Shown: positions 35,801 to 50,800, numbered from the stretch's first letter. The stretch: DNA of 64,000 bases from Liolophura sinensis (GCF_032854445.1 NC_088300.1:10726001-10790000); one strand, 5' to 3'. Made by a program: numbers and translations. The notes: a model not told the origin generated them from the sequence alone.

Positions 35801-38800
35801 TTTCTCTTTCACTCTCCATACGTTTTTCAGATGGTGGTTACAGAGAACTGAAAATGGATCACAATTTTTTCAAGGGTTATCGCCGCACTGCTGTCAAACC
35901 AGAGGAAATTCTTATTTCAGTTCACATTCTGTTCACCTCTGAGGCAAGTTCATTTAATAATTGTTTCCTACAATGTTAGCACAAGCATTTGGAGAACTAC
36001 TTAAGGTACAAAATTCTCCCAACACTTACAACTATATGAGAGATAGTCTGTTGAAATTTAGCACAGCATCATCTACCTCCACCTCTAGTCCAGTTTAACC
36101 CTTGCAAAGCTTTGACACTCATGGTCAGTCTCCTTATTTTCCTTCTTCGTGATTTGTCAAGATTGATGAAAAGATTTTGAATGTTAATGGAGAAATGCTG
36201 TTTTTCAGACGGAGTACTTTTCAGCATACAAACAATCACACAGACGAGATGATGACATCGCCATTGTAAATGCTGCAGTGAGGGTGGTGTTTGAGGAAGG
36301 GTGTGACCGGGTGCGGGAACTGACCCTCAGCTACGGTGGGATGGCTCCCACCACTGTCATGGCACACAAGGCCATGAAGTCTGCTGTGGGAAGGTCAGCT
36401 GTAGCAAGTCATAATTATGTCCTCCTCGTACATCTAGGTGAATTCTCCGAGTGCAATTAGTATTACTATATTACTATATGTGTTGTGAAATGATCTTTTA
36501 CAGATCTCTCTCAGTGTTTTGGAGAAATTTTGCGTATGAATGTAGTTCTTTAATTATCCGCCATATTTATTTGAATGAATCACGGAGTTGATCTTATTTT
36601 ACTATTAACTTGCCAAAAAGGGAATCTGTTTATGTTCTCTGAATACCTATTATTGTGTAATCACTGATGTACTAATTATTGTGTAATCACTGATGTACTA
36701 ATTATTGTGTAATCACTGATGTACTAATTATTGTGTAATCACTGATGTACTAATTATTGTGTAATCACTGATGTACTAATTATTGTGTAATCACTGATGT
36801 ACTAATTATTGTGTAATCACTGATGTACTAATTATTGTGTAATCACTGATGTACTAATTATTGTGTAATCACTGATGTACTTCAGTCTGTGAATTCTCAC
36901 TCCTGTATTGCAACTTATCATCAGGTGTTGGGATGATGAGTTGCTGTCTCAGGTGTGCAGGGATCTGGCAGAGGACATGCCCCTCCCCCCTGGAGTTCCG
37001 GGTGGAATGGCGGAGTATCGGCAAACGCTTACTGCTAGCTTCTTCTTCAAGTTCTACCTCTCTGTCAAACTCAAAATACAGAATCAGGTGAGTGAATTTA
37101 CACCCTACAAATATAACGTATTATCATCAGGTCTAACCTGTCATTTTTAAGTTTGATCTTTGGTTTTTTAAAATAGTTAAATATGACGTTGACAAACCGT
37201 GATGTTACTTGCTCTGTGGTGTTTTCCATTTTGGCAGCTGTCAGTCAAGTCTCCAGTTCCTGCTTCCTATCACAGTGCCACTCCCACATTTCACAGAGAA
37301 CCAACCAGAAGTCTCCAGCTGTATGAGGAAGTGGTTGAGGGACAAGATATTGAAGATGTGGTGGGTAGGCCCCTCCCACATCTATCCTCCATCAAGCAGG
37401 CCACAGGAGAGGCTACTTACGTGGATGATATGCCACCATACAAAGGTACACTATTACTCTTGGAATAACCTCATTGTGTTCCTCTGAGCTCCTTTCTACG
37501 GTGGTCAGTTTAGTAGCAGAATTTACTGAGTTTTAAAGTTGCTGTAGTTTGAAAAACAGATCTTCAGTTATTTCAGTCCCAAATGGAAAGGAAAACTTAT
37601 TAGCTTGAAATGTGTGTGCATGAAGCTCTGGAGAAAGAAAGTGCTGGCTACCCATCCTGGCCATGGCCTTTGGTGCCGTGTTGTAATTAGCATTTTAAGT
37701 TTTTCACATTTGTTGTATCAAAAATAAACAAGAAAGACTAGATAAAAAAAAATCATTGATTATTGTAAAGAACAGTCATTAAAATCCCAGTTGTTTTACA
37801 GCATACATGTAGCTATGATCATTATTGGTCATTGATGGAAGTCACCAATTATTTATTTTATTACTTTTCATTAATATATATGTGTGCACATGTAACTGCC
37901 AGTCAGTGTCATTTTCTAATATTTGTTTTTCTGTTTATTGATGTTGTCTTGGGGCTTTTATGACCATCTTACTATTTGGAACCCAACTTTATCGTGGATG
38001 AACTATCACTTATCAGTGTGTCACTCAGACATCCTATCACTCCATGATATCATGTTGTTATTCTTGTGTCTTCTGTAGAGGAATTGTTCCTGGCCCTGGT
38101 CCTTAGCACTAAAGCCCATGCTAACATCGTCAGTATGGACGTCTCTGCCGCCCTGGAGATGCCGGGTGTTGTAAACTGTGTTACCTGTAATGATGTACCT
38201 GGCAGTAACCTGTGGGGCATCATCAACCAGGACGAACAGTTGTTTGCTGATCAGAAGGTATCACATGCAGCACTATGTTTATCACTACCTACCTTATGTA
38301 CCTGTCCTGTAACGATGTACCTGGCAATAACTGGTGGGGCATCATCAATCAGGATACGCAGTTGTTTGCTGATCAGAATGTATCACATACAGCACTATGT
38401 TTATCTTTACCTACCTTGTATACCTGTCCTGTAATGATGTACCTGGCAGTAACCTGTAGGGCATCATCAACCAGGACGCGCAGTTGTTTGCTGATCAGAA
38501 CGTATCACATACCTACCTTTTGTATCTGTCCTGTAACGATGTACCTGGCAGTAATCTGTGGGGCATCATCAGTCAGGATGAACGGTTGTTTGCTGATCAG
38601 AAGGTATTACATACAGCACTATGTTTATCACTGTCTACCTTATATACCTGTCCTGTAATGATGTACCTGGCAGTAACCTGTGGGGCATCATCAGGACACA
38701 CAGTGGTTGCTGATCAGAAGGTATCACATGCAGCACTATGTTTATCACTACCTACCTTATGTACCTGTCCTGTAACGATGTGCCTGGCAATAACTGGTGG

Positions 38801-41800
38801 GGCATCATCAATCAGGATACGCAGTTGTTTGCTGATCAGATTGTGTCACATACAGCACTGTTTATCTTTACCTACCTTGTATACCTGTCCTGTAATGATG
38901 TACCTGGCAGTAACCTGTAGGGCATCATCAGTCAGGATGAGCAGTTGTTTGCTGATTAGAAGATGTCACATACAGCTCTGTGTTTATCACTTACACTTTG
39001 TACTTACCTTACATGTACCTGTATGTACCTTTCCTATAACGATGTACCTGGTAGTAACCTGTGGGGCATCATCAACCATAATGAGGGGTTGTATGCTGAT
39101 GAGAAGGTGTCACATACAGCACTATGTGTCACTTACCTACCTTACATTCCCCTGGGCTCTGCCCGGTTTCCTCCCGCCATAATGCTGGCTGCCATCGTAT
39201 AAATGAAATATTCTTGAGTACGGCGAAAAACACCAATCAGATAAATAAATATATACCTACCTCACATGTATGTACCTGTCCTGTAATGGTGTACTTAGCA
39301 GTAATCTGTGGAGGATCATCAACCAAAACAAGTAGTTGATAACCATCAACACATTCAGTGAATATTTGTGAATTGATATTGTTCTCCTATTGCCTGCTGT
39401 ATATATAAGAAGACTGCTAGTTCGTGTATGTGTGTTTGTGCTACAGGTAACAGGTAAAGTGTGTTTTTGCTACAGGTAACAGGTAATTTGTGTTTGTGTT
39501 TCAGGTAACGTGTCAGGGTCAGGTAATTGCAGGTATTCTGGCCGACACCCAGTTACACGCTCAGAGAGCGGCTAGAGCTGTGTTCATTGAGTATGAAGAA
39601 CTGGAGCCCATCATTACAATCAAGGTAAGATTACATAGGTGCTCAACCTCCCAGGTGTGATAACTGGTGCAAATTGCAGGTGCTCTGTTTATAGTGGTTA
39701 GTAAAATTTTACATAAGGAGGTGTGTTATTCATTCTTCAGGACACATTATGTGGTGGTTAAATCACAGTCTGGGACAGGAATTCCTGAACATCCCCAAAG
39801 TCTTTCTGAACATCCCCAAGCCTTCATTGTTCCTGGCATCTTTGTTATATTAGTGATAATAAGCGAGTGACATTCAAATCAGTTGGGGCGGTTTTGTATG
39901 AAGGGTTTTTTTTCTTTCTTTATACACCAGTATGGCCTTACACCTAGCTTTGTTCTGGTATGTGTCACACCTTGGACAGTTTGTCAGTTGCATGCCCCAA
40001 TGCCAGTGGTTTAATCCATACCCTAAATTTCTTGAACTGGTAAAGCTACCTTTGCGTATGGTGATAAACACTGTTCGAATATATAAAATGTTGACATTCA
40101 TGACGGAGTGGGCCTAGAATATTTTGCACATGTAGTTTAGTACTTTTGTACAAACCTTGACTTCCTGTTGGTACATACATTGTGATCATATGTTCACTTG
40201 ACATGACAGGAAGCCATCAAAGCTAAGTCGTTCTTACTGCCCACCAACTCCATCCAGAAGGGAGACCTTGGGGAGGGATTTAACCTGGCAGACCACATCC
40301 ACCAAGGGGAGATGACTCTGAATGGACAGGAGCACTTCTATCTGGAGACACAAGGATGTCTTGTGGTCCCAGACAAGGAGGATGGTCAGATGCTGGCCTT
40401 CTCTTCTACACAGGACGTGGCAGAGTGCCAGGTAAAAGATACAAGCAAAGGGTGTTTGCTGGTGTGTTTTTATAATGTAAGACCTAAAAACAAGTTCTAT
40501 AGTGATAATTAACTATTTCACCCCGTAAAAAACACAGTATTTTAATAGTATAGGCCTACAATAATTGACACTGCATTACCATTCATACTGTTCAACTGTT
40601 CACACTGTGCAAACCTTCACACTGTATAACCATTTCTCACTGTAGATCCATTTCATGTTGTTTAACCATTCATACTGTACAACCATTTCACAGTGTAAAA
40701 CCATTTCACACTGTACAACCATTTCACACTATACAAACACTCACATTGTGTAACCATCCACTTTTCACCATTCTCACTGTAGGTCATTTCACATTGTGTA
40801 ACTACTTGTATTGAAACTGTACAATCTTTCACATGGTATAGCCATTAACACTGTAGACCTACGTCCATTCAGTGTGTACAACCATTCATTGTGTACAACC
40901 ATTCAGTGTGTACAACCACTCGCACTGTATATCCATTCAGTCTGTACAACCATTCACACTGTACATCCATTCTCACTGTACAACCATTCACACTGTACAA
41001 CTTTTCACAATGACAACCATTCATGCTGTATAACAATTTCTTACTGTTCATTGGATAGTGTGGAAAGGCCTGCAGATCTGTGCACAGGCACTTGAGTGAT
41101 GTTAATGGCCTGTTAATTATCTGCCATGTTTCAGACTGTGATTGCCTCAGCCTTAGGCGTTCAGGACAACCGGATTGTCTGCAAGACAAAGAGGCTAGGT
41201 AAACTATGGAATTAACTGACAAAAAATCAAGATTTCACTCTAGTCTGAGAGGCAATGTACATGTCATAGACATTGGTGTACATATAAGGAAAAGTCAGGT
41301 TTATTTTATGAGCATTTTCCGTATAATGTGCACAATACTTTTAGTTTGGATGCATCCTGGCTTTAAAGTGTGATTTATGCCCATCATCATTATTTTATAG
41401 TTTTGTAAGTGAAAGTAGTTAAAGTATTGCAGGCATAATACTGATTTGCATTAATGCAGACAGTAAAACATATGTAGGCTCTACAGTATTACACTTATGT
41501 AATATTTATACTTTGATTGATTGTCAGGTGGGGGATTTGGGGGTAAGGAGACCCGAGCAGCAGCCTTGACAGGAGTGTGTGCAGTGGCAGCCAACAAGTG
41601 AGTTAGCAGGGTAGAATTATGATATGTGTCATACAGGTGGGTGGGTGGGTGGGGGTGGGGGGAGACTCATGCAGCAGTGTCTACGGTGACAGCTATAAGC
41701 AAGTGAGTCAGCAAGCTAGAATTACATTCTGTGTGACACAGGTGGGGGATTTGGGGTATGGAGACTCACAGTGAGCAGCGGCAGCCAACAAATGAGTTAG

Positions 41801-44800
41801 CAGGGAAGAACTGTGTTATGTGCACAGGTGGGTGATTTTGGGGGTAAGGAGACTCAGGCAGCAGTGTGTGCACCTGTTGGCAGCTAACAAGTGAGTCAGC
41901 AAGCTAGAATTACGTTCTGTGTGACACAGGTGGGGGATTTGGGGTATGGAGGCTCACAGTGAGCAGCGGCAGCCAACAAATGAGTTAGCAGGGAAGAACT
42001 GTGTTATGTGCACAGGTGGGTGATTTTGGGGGTAAGGAGACTCAGGCAGCAGTGTGTGCACTTGTTGGCAGCTAACAAGTCAGTCATCAGGGTAGAATTA
42101 TGTTATATTTGACACTGGTTGGGGATTTGAGGGTAAGGCTTGGGCAGTGAAAGAATAATGTGTGCTTCTCAGAGGTTAGTGATTGGCTGTAAAAGGCATG
42201 ATGCTTGTCCCAGGTTTGGTAACACTGTTCCTAACTCCTGTAGTAGATGTGTTGTTTGTTGTTTGTTGATGCAGGTGCATGAGGGTGGTTCGCTGTGTAC
42301 TAGACAGGGATGAAGACATGAGCTGTACAGGTACCAGACATCCTTTCTTGGGGAGATACAAGGTAGGTTCTGAGTTTTGCTGGGCTTAAATAGCCTCTAG
42401 TTTTGACGGTAGGGCACTATTCTCATTGTGACTGATCTGACCCTGTTCAATTAATTTGCAGGATTAAATCCAGCACTTAATGGTTCAGCTGTAGTTTTGA
42501 GCTGAAAGGTTCACCAATAACATACCAAAGGTTGGTGGTTTACTCTGAACAGTCCATTTTCCTCTGAACATAAAACTGCATGGCCTTGACTGCATGGTGT
42601 GCTGGATTAAACAACTACTAAATGAATCCATTTACATTGCAGCATGTGAATGTTCCTTTGCATCATGTAGATAGTCACACATTCCGCTATTGAAGTAATT
42701 GTGAAATTTTAACAAAAAGCACCTGACACATGATATTGAGTCTTTCACAAGGAACCTATATTAAATTGTATTTCTAGAGGTCAAAGGTCATTGGGTGTGC
42801 TATAGTGTTTTGTACATCTAACATTCTTGACATTTACACAGTGTTGTACATGTAGAATTGTAACACTTCACAGTGTTGAAGAATTGTAACATTCCACAGT
42901 TTTGCAGGATTGTAACATTTCACAGTGTTGTAGATTTGTAACATTTCACAGTGTTGTAGAATTGTAACATTCCACAATGTTGTAGATTTGTAACATTTCA
43001 CAGTGTTGTAGAATTGTAACATTCCACAGTGTTGTAGAATGGTAACATTCCACAGTGTTGCAAGATTGTAATATTTCACAATGTTGTAGAATTGTAACAT
43101 TTCACAGTGTTGTAGAATTGTAGCATTAAGGTGAAGCCATGAAAAGCTTGGTATCCATGTTTATGTGAATATGTTGTATAATTTAGGTAGGGTACACGAA
43201 GACTGGCCGTGTGACCGCTCTGAACATGGAGCTCTACTGTAATGCTGGACATACCATGGACCTGTCACTACCTGTGAGTTCACTCTGCAGACATACAGGT
43301 TGTCTTTATAACCCTAAACATCTGTGCGCAGGTGATCAGGGGTAATTGATTAGCAGCATTAAATCTGAGTTAACCTGGCCAGCAGAACTGAGGCTACATG
43401 CACATGTACACGGAAATGATTCAATTTTTTGGATAGTTTGGATATTCATTTATGTATAAGATATGCTTTATATATACAGCTTTCAATATAATTACACTGA
43501 CATGATAAAATTAATGTTAATAATATTTCGAGCTATTTGCAATATAAATATGACCGCTTTGGTGGCCTAATGTCTAGAATGTCTGCCTCAAAGTCGGGGT
43601 CAAACATGGGTTGGGTCATATTGAAAGCTTTAAAAATGGTACTTCTTTTTGCTTTGCTTGGCGCTCAGCGCTGAGAGGTTAGAGCAAGGAAACAGGACTG
43701 GCTGGCTCGGTATCAGTACAGTGTGACTTGGTAGGTTGTCATGTCTGGTATCTTTGTCATGATAAATCAGTGGTGGCAGCACTTTGGTGTCATGGACTCA
43801 CCCTGCCACAAGAAGACACTGTATATATACATGTACACACATCTAATGACTCCTTGTCAAATGACTGAAAATTGTTAGGTACATGTACGACTTACATGGA
43901 TTTATGGTAAATACAAATGAAATCCTGTGAAGGGTTGTGGCATTGTTCAGTATTTTACTTGCATTGTATTGTCCAGGTAATGGAGCGTGCTCTGTACCAC
44001 TGTACAAACTGCTACAATGTGCCAAACATCCACGCTGTGGGGTACCTGTGTCGCACCAATCTGCCCTCTAACACAGCCTTCAGGGGCTTTGGGGCGCCTC
44101 AGGCCATGATGATCTGTGAGAACATGATGACAGAGATAGCCAACAACCTGGGTGTCTCCCAACAACAGGTAACTCCACAGCAGGTTTCTCTTTATGTGTT
44201 AATTCAATACATAACATGATAATAATGTAGACATGTATGTCTTTCTTCCCCCGGGCTCTGCCTGGTTTCCCACCACCATGAAGCTGGCTGACGTTGTATT
44301 AATGTAAGTGAAATATTCTTAAGTACACTGTAAAACACCAATCACATAAATAAATAAATATTTGTCTTAATTTTGTCAACATTCTGTTATCATTAAACCA
44401 AAGACTGACAGCCTTGATATACATGTAGAACACCTGTACTTTTGTATGGGACTATTATAACCTTGATGTGGAACACCTTTCATTTTGTCATAGAACTGTT
44501 ATAACCTTGATTTAGAACACATGTACTTTTGTCATATTACACTTTGAAGCCTTGATTTGAGCATGTATCTTTTTTCTCAGGTACGCTGGGTGAACATGCT
44601 GAAGGAAGGGGATAGCATGTACTATAATCAGCCTCTACTAAACTTTCACCTGCCCACCTGCTGGGATGAATGTCTGACTCAGAGTGACTTCAGAAAACAA
44701 CAGCAGCTCGTCACACAGTTTAACAGGTGTGCTAGTTGTAATGTAATTTGTAGTGCACAAGTATTTTTCTTCAGTTTTGTAAGAAATTAATTTTATTTGA

Positions 44801-47800
44801 AAAAAAATAATCAGTTTTTGTTTTTAACTTTTACTGTATTTAACATCTCAAACTTTCATTAAACATCAGTTTTTGTCTGGTAGTAAGTGTGCTGACTCTT
44901 CAAGTAATGTTGACATCAAAGCCATGTCTTCATCATATCTGAGTTACATTATCGCATATTTGCAACATGCGGATGGTCATGGGTTTGCCCCTGGGCTCTA
45001 TCCGGTTTCCTCCTATCATAATGCTGGCCATTGTCTTACAAGTGGAATAATCTTTAGTGCAGAGTAAAGTATCAATTAAATAAATAAATAAATGACAGAG
45101 TCCCTGAGATATATCTGAGGTATAGGCATATGCCTGAGGTGTACTTGAAGTACAATACACCTCAGATAATATGCATGAAATCTACAAAATGTAGACTATG
45201 AAGTGTACCTTGGTGTACATGCACCTGATGTCTGCAAAGGAAACCATGTTTTGATAATACCTCTACCTGAGCAGCTGACTTGTATCCATCCAGGTTGTCC
45301 TAAACCAGATTTTCGGTTTCAGAGATAACCGCTGGAAGAAGCGTGGCTTGTCTGTCATCCCCACCCAGTTTGGAGTTGCCTTCACTTCAACTCATATGAA
45401 CCAGGTTAGCAATGCTAGAAAAGAAGCAAAGCATCCCAACTTCAAGACAGATTTTAATTCTGTAAAGCTATTTGGAAGTCCAGAATAAACGTTAAGCATT
45501 TTTTCAGTTTTAAAATCCTAGTCCTAATTAAATATGCCAGACAGTTTCGGTGAATTCTCACATGTACATGTAAGCGAAAAAACATCAAATGACTCTCATG
45601 GCTAATATCATGTGTTTTTACACTCTGTTGCCAACAAAATATTTGTCACTCTCTTTGCATGTCCTATATAGTACATGCTTTAATAGGCAAGGTCCCACCT
45701 CTCGTAATTTCAGGCCTCAAAAACTAATCGTACGTTACGTCACAGTCGCTGTTGTATAACAAGGGAGGTAATTCACAGCAGGCCTATTGTTGTAAAGCTG
45801 TCATCAAAACCATTTTTCTATTATCATTTGATTATGTTTTCCCATCATCATGTTGTTGATGAGGTGATAACGGTAAGCGCTCTCTCTCTCTGTTTAGGGT
45901 GGGGCCCTACTGCACGTGTATAGGGATGGCTCAGTGCTGCTGACCCACGGAGGTGTGGAGATGGGGCAGGGCTTACACACCAAGATGATACAGGTAACCA
46001 GCCATGCCCCAGTGAAAATTACATGACACAAGTACTGCCTTACACTTTATGGTGCCTTTGCAAATGAAACACGAAAAAGCTATCTTTGTTTTTTTAAGGA
46101 GCTATTTTTAAGCTACAGTGAATAGTGTTTGTGGGTTTGTATGAAATACTGATACCTAAACATTTCATCTCTTTGTACACTTTTCTACGAAAGGGGATTT
46201 TTCATTTACATTTTATCACCAAATGCTGTGTCTGAAGTGCTCCAGCTGTATTTTCACTCTCTTACATTTTACAATGTGAACAGGTAGCGAGTCGAGCTTT
46301 AGGCATCCCAGCAAGCAAGATATTCATCGCAGAGACAAGCACGGATAAAGTGCCCAACACATCCCCAACGGCGGCTAGCATGGGCTCTGACATTAACGGC
46401 ATGGCTGTCATGGTGAGAAGCAAAGCCTCACGAGATTCACACAGGAGCTTTTGTGGCTGCATGTACATGTAGCTTATCTCCTTCACTCCACCCTTCCCCA
46501 TAACTTTTAGTCAGAGAAACAGTATACATGATACAGTCATGTTTTATATCCACCCCTCTGTCTGTTGTTCTTTGTCAGGGCAATCATGTTAGATGTGAAT
46601 GGCTATTTGGACCTTGACAACTTTGATACCTTGGTCTTGGAACACTAGCAGTCATATTTCTTCACCTTTATTTAAAGTTTGCATACTGGATATCACTAAA
46701 TGTGAAATCTGGTTGAGGTTATATCTTCATAATGGCTGCTAAAAGGAATTTTGTGAAGGTTTTGATATGTGTTTGTATTGATCTTAAATGCATGTGTGTA
46801 TTTATTTGTTTTATTGGTGTTTGATGACGTACTCATTTACCTTGGGTAAATTTCTGGTGAACCTTACCACAGTCTTCAGCAGGATTCATGTAAGACTACA
46901 CCAAGAGAACACCATCAAGCGCATCTTGCCACCAACGACCCAAGAACAATGGGAGCAGGAGATTTAAAGAAACTTCACTGTCCAGGAATGATTTTGAACC
47001 CACGTCTGGCACGTCCGAGCAGCTAAAAGCAAACCCCTTGAGCACATGTCCAGAAAGGGCATGAGGAAATATACATGTGAACTGAACAAGATTCCCAAAT
47101 GTACAAGTGTCCAGAGTGGTGAACAACATTCTACTATTTTCACACTTCTTATTTTCTTTCAGGATGCTTGTCAGAAAATTAAAGATCGGCTTTTACCTTT
47201 CAAGAAACTAGATCCAAAAGGGAAGTGGATTGATTGGGTATGCTGTCTTAAGGTTGCTTGTGGGTGAAATGTTTATGGATGTCCCTGTTATGATTGAGTT
47301 TTCTTTGCCACGCCAGCATACATCACAGTCACATTTACACTCTACATTTATCACATTTACACTTTTTCGAAAGTCCAGATTGGGGGCACTAGAAGCAGGT
47401 CCCATGTTTCAAGTATGTTTATCGATCACGTCATTTCTGAATATCTCTCACCATTGATAGAAGAAAAGCATAAAATAGAAGGGTTATTAAGAAATGTAAA
47501 ATATGTCTCAAAAATTGAAAAAAAATTCTGTTTTTTATGCATATTTTTTCATTTTCTTTAAAACCACACTCTTAATACTTCCTTTCCATGTATCCTTTAA
47601 GAAGATTCAGTGTTTCAGAAGCTAGTTATCATGTTGCATCAAAATTCATTCTTAGCTAAATGTAAAGACTACTGTATTTTACACAAAGATTAGCACTTTA
47701 AAGGTTTAAGTTTTTTTTACTTGATTCTGATTGATTTATCCACCTCTTTTTACTTTTAGGTAACTGCTGCTTATTTTGATCGTGTTAGTCTGTCCGCAAC

Positions 47801-50800
47801 TGGATTTTACAAGTTAGTAGGATGACTGAAGCGGTGTCTTTTACCTATATAACCTCCTCTGTCATGTCTCTTACCTATACAGTCTCCTCTGTCATGTCTG
47901 TTACCTATATAATCTCCTCTGTCATGTCTGTTACCTATATAACCTCCTCTGTCATGTCTCTTACCTATACAGTCTCCTGTGTCATGTCTGTTACCTATAT
48001 AATCTCCTCTGTCATGTCTGTTGCCTATATAATCTCCTCTGTCATGTCTGTTACCTATATAATCTCCTATGTCATATCTGTTACCTATACAGTCTTCTCT
48101 GTCATGTCTGTTACCTATATAATCTCCTCTGTCATGTCTGTTACCTATACAGTCTCCTCTGTCATGTCTGTTACCTATACAGTCTCCTCTGTCATGTCAG
48201 TTGCCTATGTAATCTCCTCTGTCATGTCAGTTGCCTATGTAATCTCCTCTGTCATGTCAGTTGCCTATGTAATCTCCTCTGTCATGTCTGTTGCCTATAT
48301 AATCTCCTCTGTCATGTCTGTTGCTTATATAATCTCCTCTGTCATGTCTGTTACCTATACAGTCTCCTCTGTCATGTCTGTTACCTATAAAATCTTCTCT
48401 GTCATGTCTGTTACCTATATAATCTCCTCTGTCATGTCTGTTACCTATACAGTCTCCTCTGTCATGTCTGTTACATATACCGTCTCCTCTGTCATGTCTG
48501 TTACCTATATAATCTCCTCTGTCATGTCTGTTGCCTATATAATCTCCACTGTCATGTCTGTTACCTATACAGTCTCCTCTGTCATGTCTGTTACCGATAC
48601 AATCTCATCTGTCATGTCTGTTACCTATATAATCTCCTCTGTCATGTCTGTTACCTATACAGTCTCCTCTGTCATATCTGATACATTAATATGTACATGT
48701 ACATGCAAATCTATATGACCCAGGAGCTGCTTACCAGTGCCGTCGCCATGAGTTCAAGTCCAGCTCATGCTGGCTTCCTCTTCGGCCATAAGTGGAAAGG
48801 TCTGCCAGCAACCTCTGGATGGTCGTGGGTTTCCCTGGGGCTCTGTCTGGTTTCCTCCTACCATAATGCTGGCCACCGTCATATTAGTTCAGTATTCTTG
48901 AGTACGGCGTAAAACACCAATCAAATAAATAAATAAATAAAATGTCAATCTACATGAATCTGTGGGGCTAAAAATTCCATTATTACATTCATTTGCTCCA
49001 TTAAGCCATGAAAATGTAACATTTTATAGCTGTAAAGATTGGTGAAGGATAAATCAGGATTGGTTTTGCCAGTTTCTATTCTTCTGTATAGGCCTACATG
49101 TTCGTGTGGATTTTATAATTTAGTTTTGTCTCAGGGTGCCTGGGCTAGGCTATGATGAACAGAACAACAAAGGGAACCCCTTCAGTTACTTCACAACAGG
49201 TGTGGCTTGTTCTCTGGTGGAGGTGGACTGTCTGACAGGAGACCATCAGGTAATAACCAGTACATTCAGTTTCTGAAAGTCAGGTGTGGCGTGTTCTCTA
49301 GTGGAGGCAGACATTACTGTCTGACAGGAGACCATCATGTAATAAACAGTACTGGTACATAATCTGAGAGATGATCTGATGTAGAATCAACCAGTGGCAT
49401 ACAGTGTCCGAGGAGTTATGGGAAGGCATTTGAAATGCATGATAGTGCAGCAAACTGACCCAGGAGCCTCTCCGGTCATACATAGGAAGGTCTCTCAGCA
49501 ACCTGCGGATGGTTGTGGGTTTCCCTCGGACTCTGCTAGGTTTCCTTCCACTATAATGCTGGCTGGCTGCCATCATATAATTGAAATATTGTTGAGCATG
49601 GCATAAAACACCAATCAAATCAATCAATAAATACCCTGGATAGATGTGCATGTATCTCAGCGGATGTGTCTTCATTGCTTGATACAGGATGACCTCTTTC
49701 TGTTTTCAGGTGTTGAGGACAGACATTGTGATGGACATAGGCACCAGTCTTAACCCAGCCATTGATATTGGTCAGATAGAAGGAGCTTTTACGCAGGTGA
49801 GTGCATGTACAGCCTGCAGAGGGCTAACATCATCTACAATGTAGGTAAGCCTTAAATATTGCTTCCAGTTCTTACCTGAAGTCTGTTCCTTCTCTTGTTA
49901 ATATCAGCGTTTGTCATCAAGCGTTGGTTTGAATTAGAAATCTCTAGCTTTCATCCAGTGAGTGGTTTTATGCTACATATAGAAGTCTCTACTGTCCCTG
50001 TACTTCTAAAACACATGATTTGTCGTCCAGAGGTTAGTTTATACCAGAAATCTGTTCCTTCATCATTTGTAATCCAAGGGATGGTTTCTATAAAGCAGTA
50101 TGTACCTTCCCTCGCAAATATCAATTGTTAATCTTCCTTAAGGTGGCCATAATATGACAGCAGTATTGTCAAGGTGACCTTATAGTACCATACTAATTGC
50201 TTCTCCTCCAGGGCTATGGCTTGATGCTGATGGAGCAACAGAAGGTCACACCATCAGGCTATCTGTTGACTAGGGGACCAGGTGCCTACAAGATTCCCAG
50301 TTTCGGCGACGTCCCAGTAGAGTTTAATGTCTCCTTGCTGAAGGGCGTATCAAACCCAAGGGCTGTCTACTCATCCAAGGTTGGTTTAGGTTTATGCATT
50401 ATATGTACAGGTTTTCCCCAATTTCTGCTCGGTTTCTCCCTCCAAAATGACTGTTGCCGTCAAGTACATGTAAGTGGAATGTTCTTGAGTGCAGGGAAAT
50501 GCACCAATCAGATAAAGCAAATAAAGTAAATCATCAAATGACAAAAAAGCTGCTGTTATATCACAGCTACAGTGTCATTTGACAAGACATAGTAATCGGA
50601 ACCAGGTAAACTTCAATCATTCCTTTGTAGTTCCTTTGGAATGTAGTTTCACCAGCATACAAAAGCCATCTGAATGTTGATATCAGTTTTACGATTTATT
50701 GCGGCTGGAGTATACCCTTAATAGATTTTTACATGAATGAAGGTTGCCACAGTTGGCACAGACACAGTATAGATGTGTGGCTGAAATATTTCAAAACAAG

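Noticed and set aside
36640-36885. Exon-edge origin of the 26-bp array before XDH exon 15
   Set aside because: No similarity to exon 14 or 15 or to their splice sites.
47822-48718. 298-codon plus-strand open frame
   Set aside because: It is only the translation of a 30-bp minisatellite in XDH intron 30 (repeated SSVMSVTY peptides); the unit length is a multiple of three and lacks stops.
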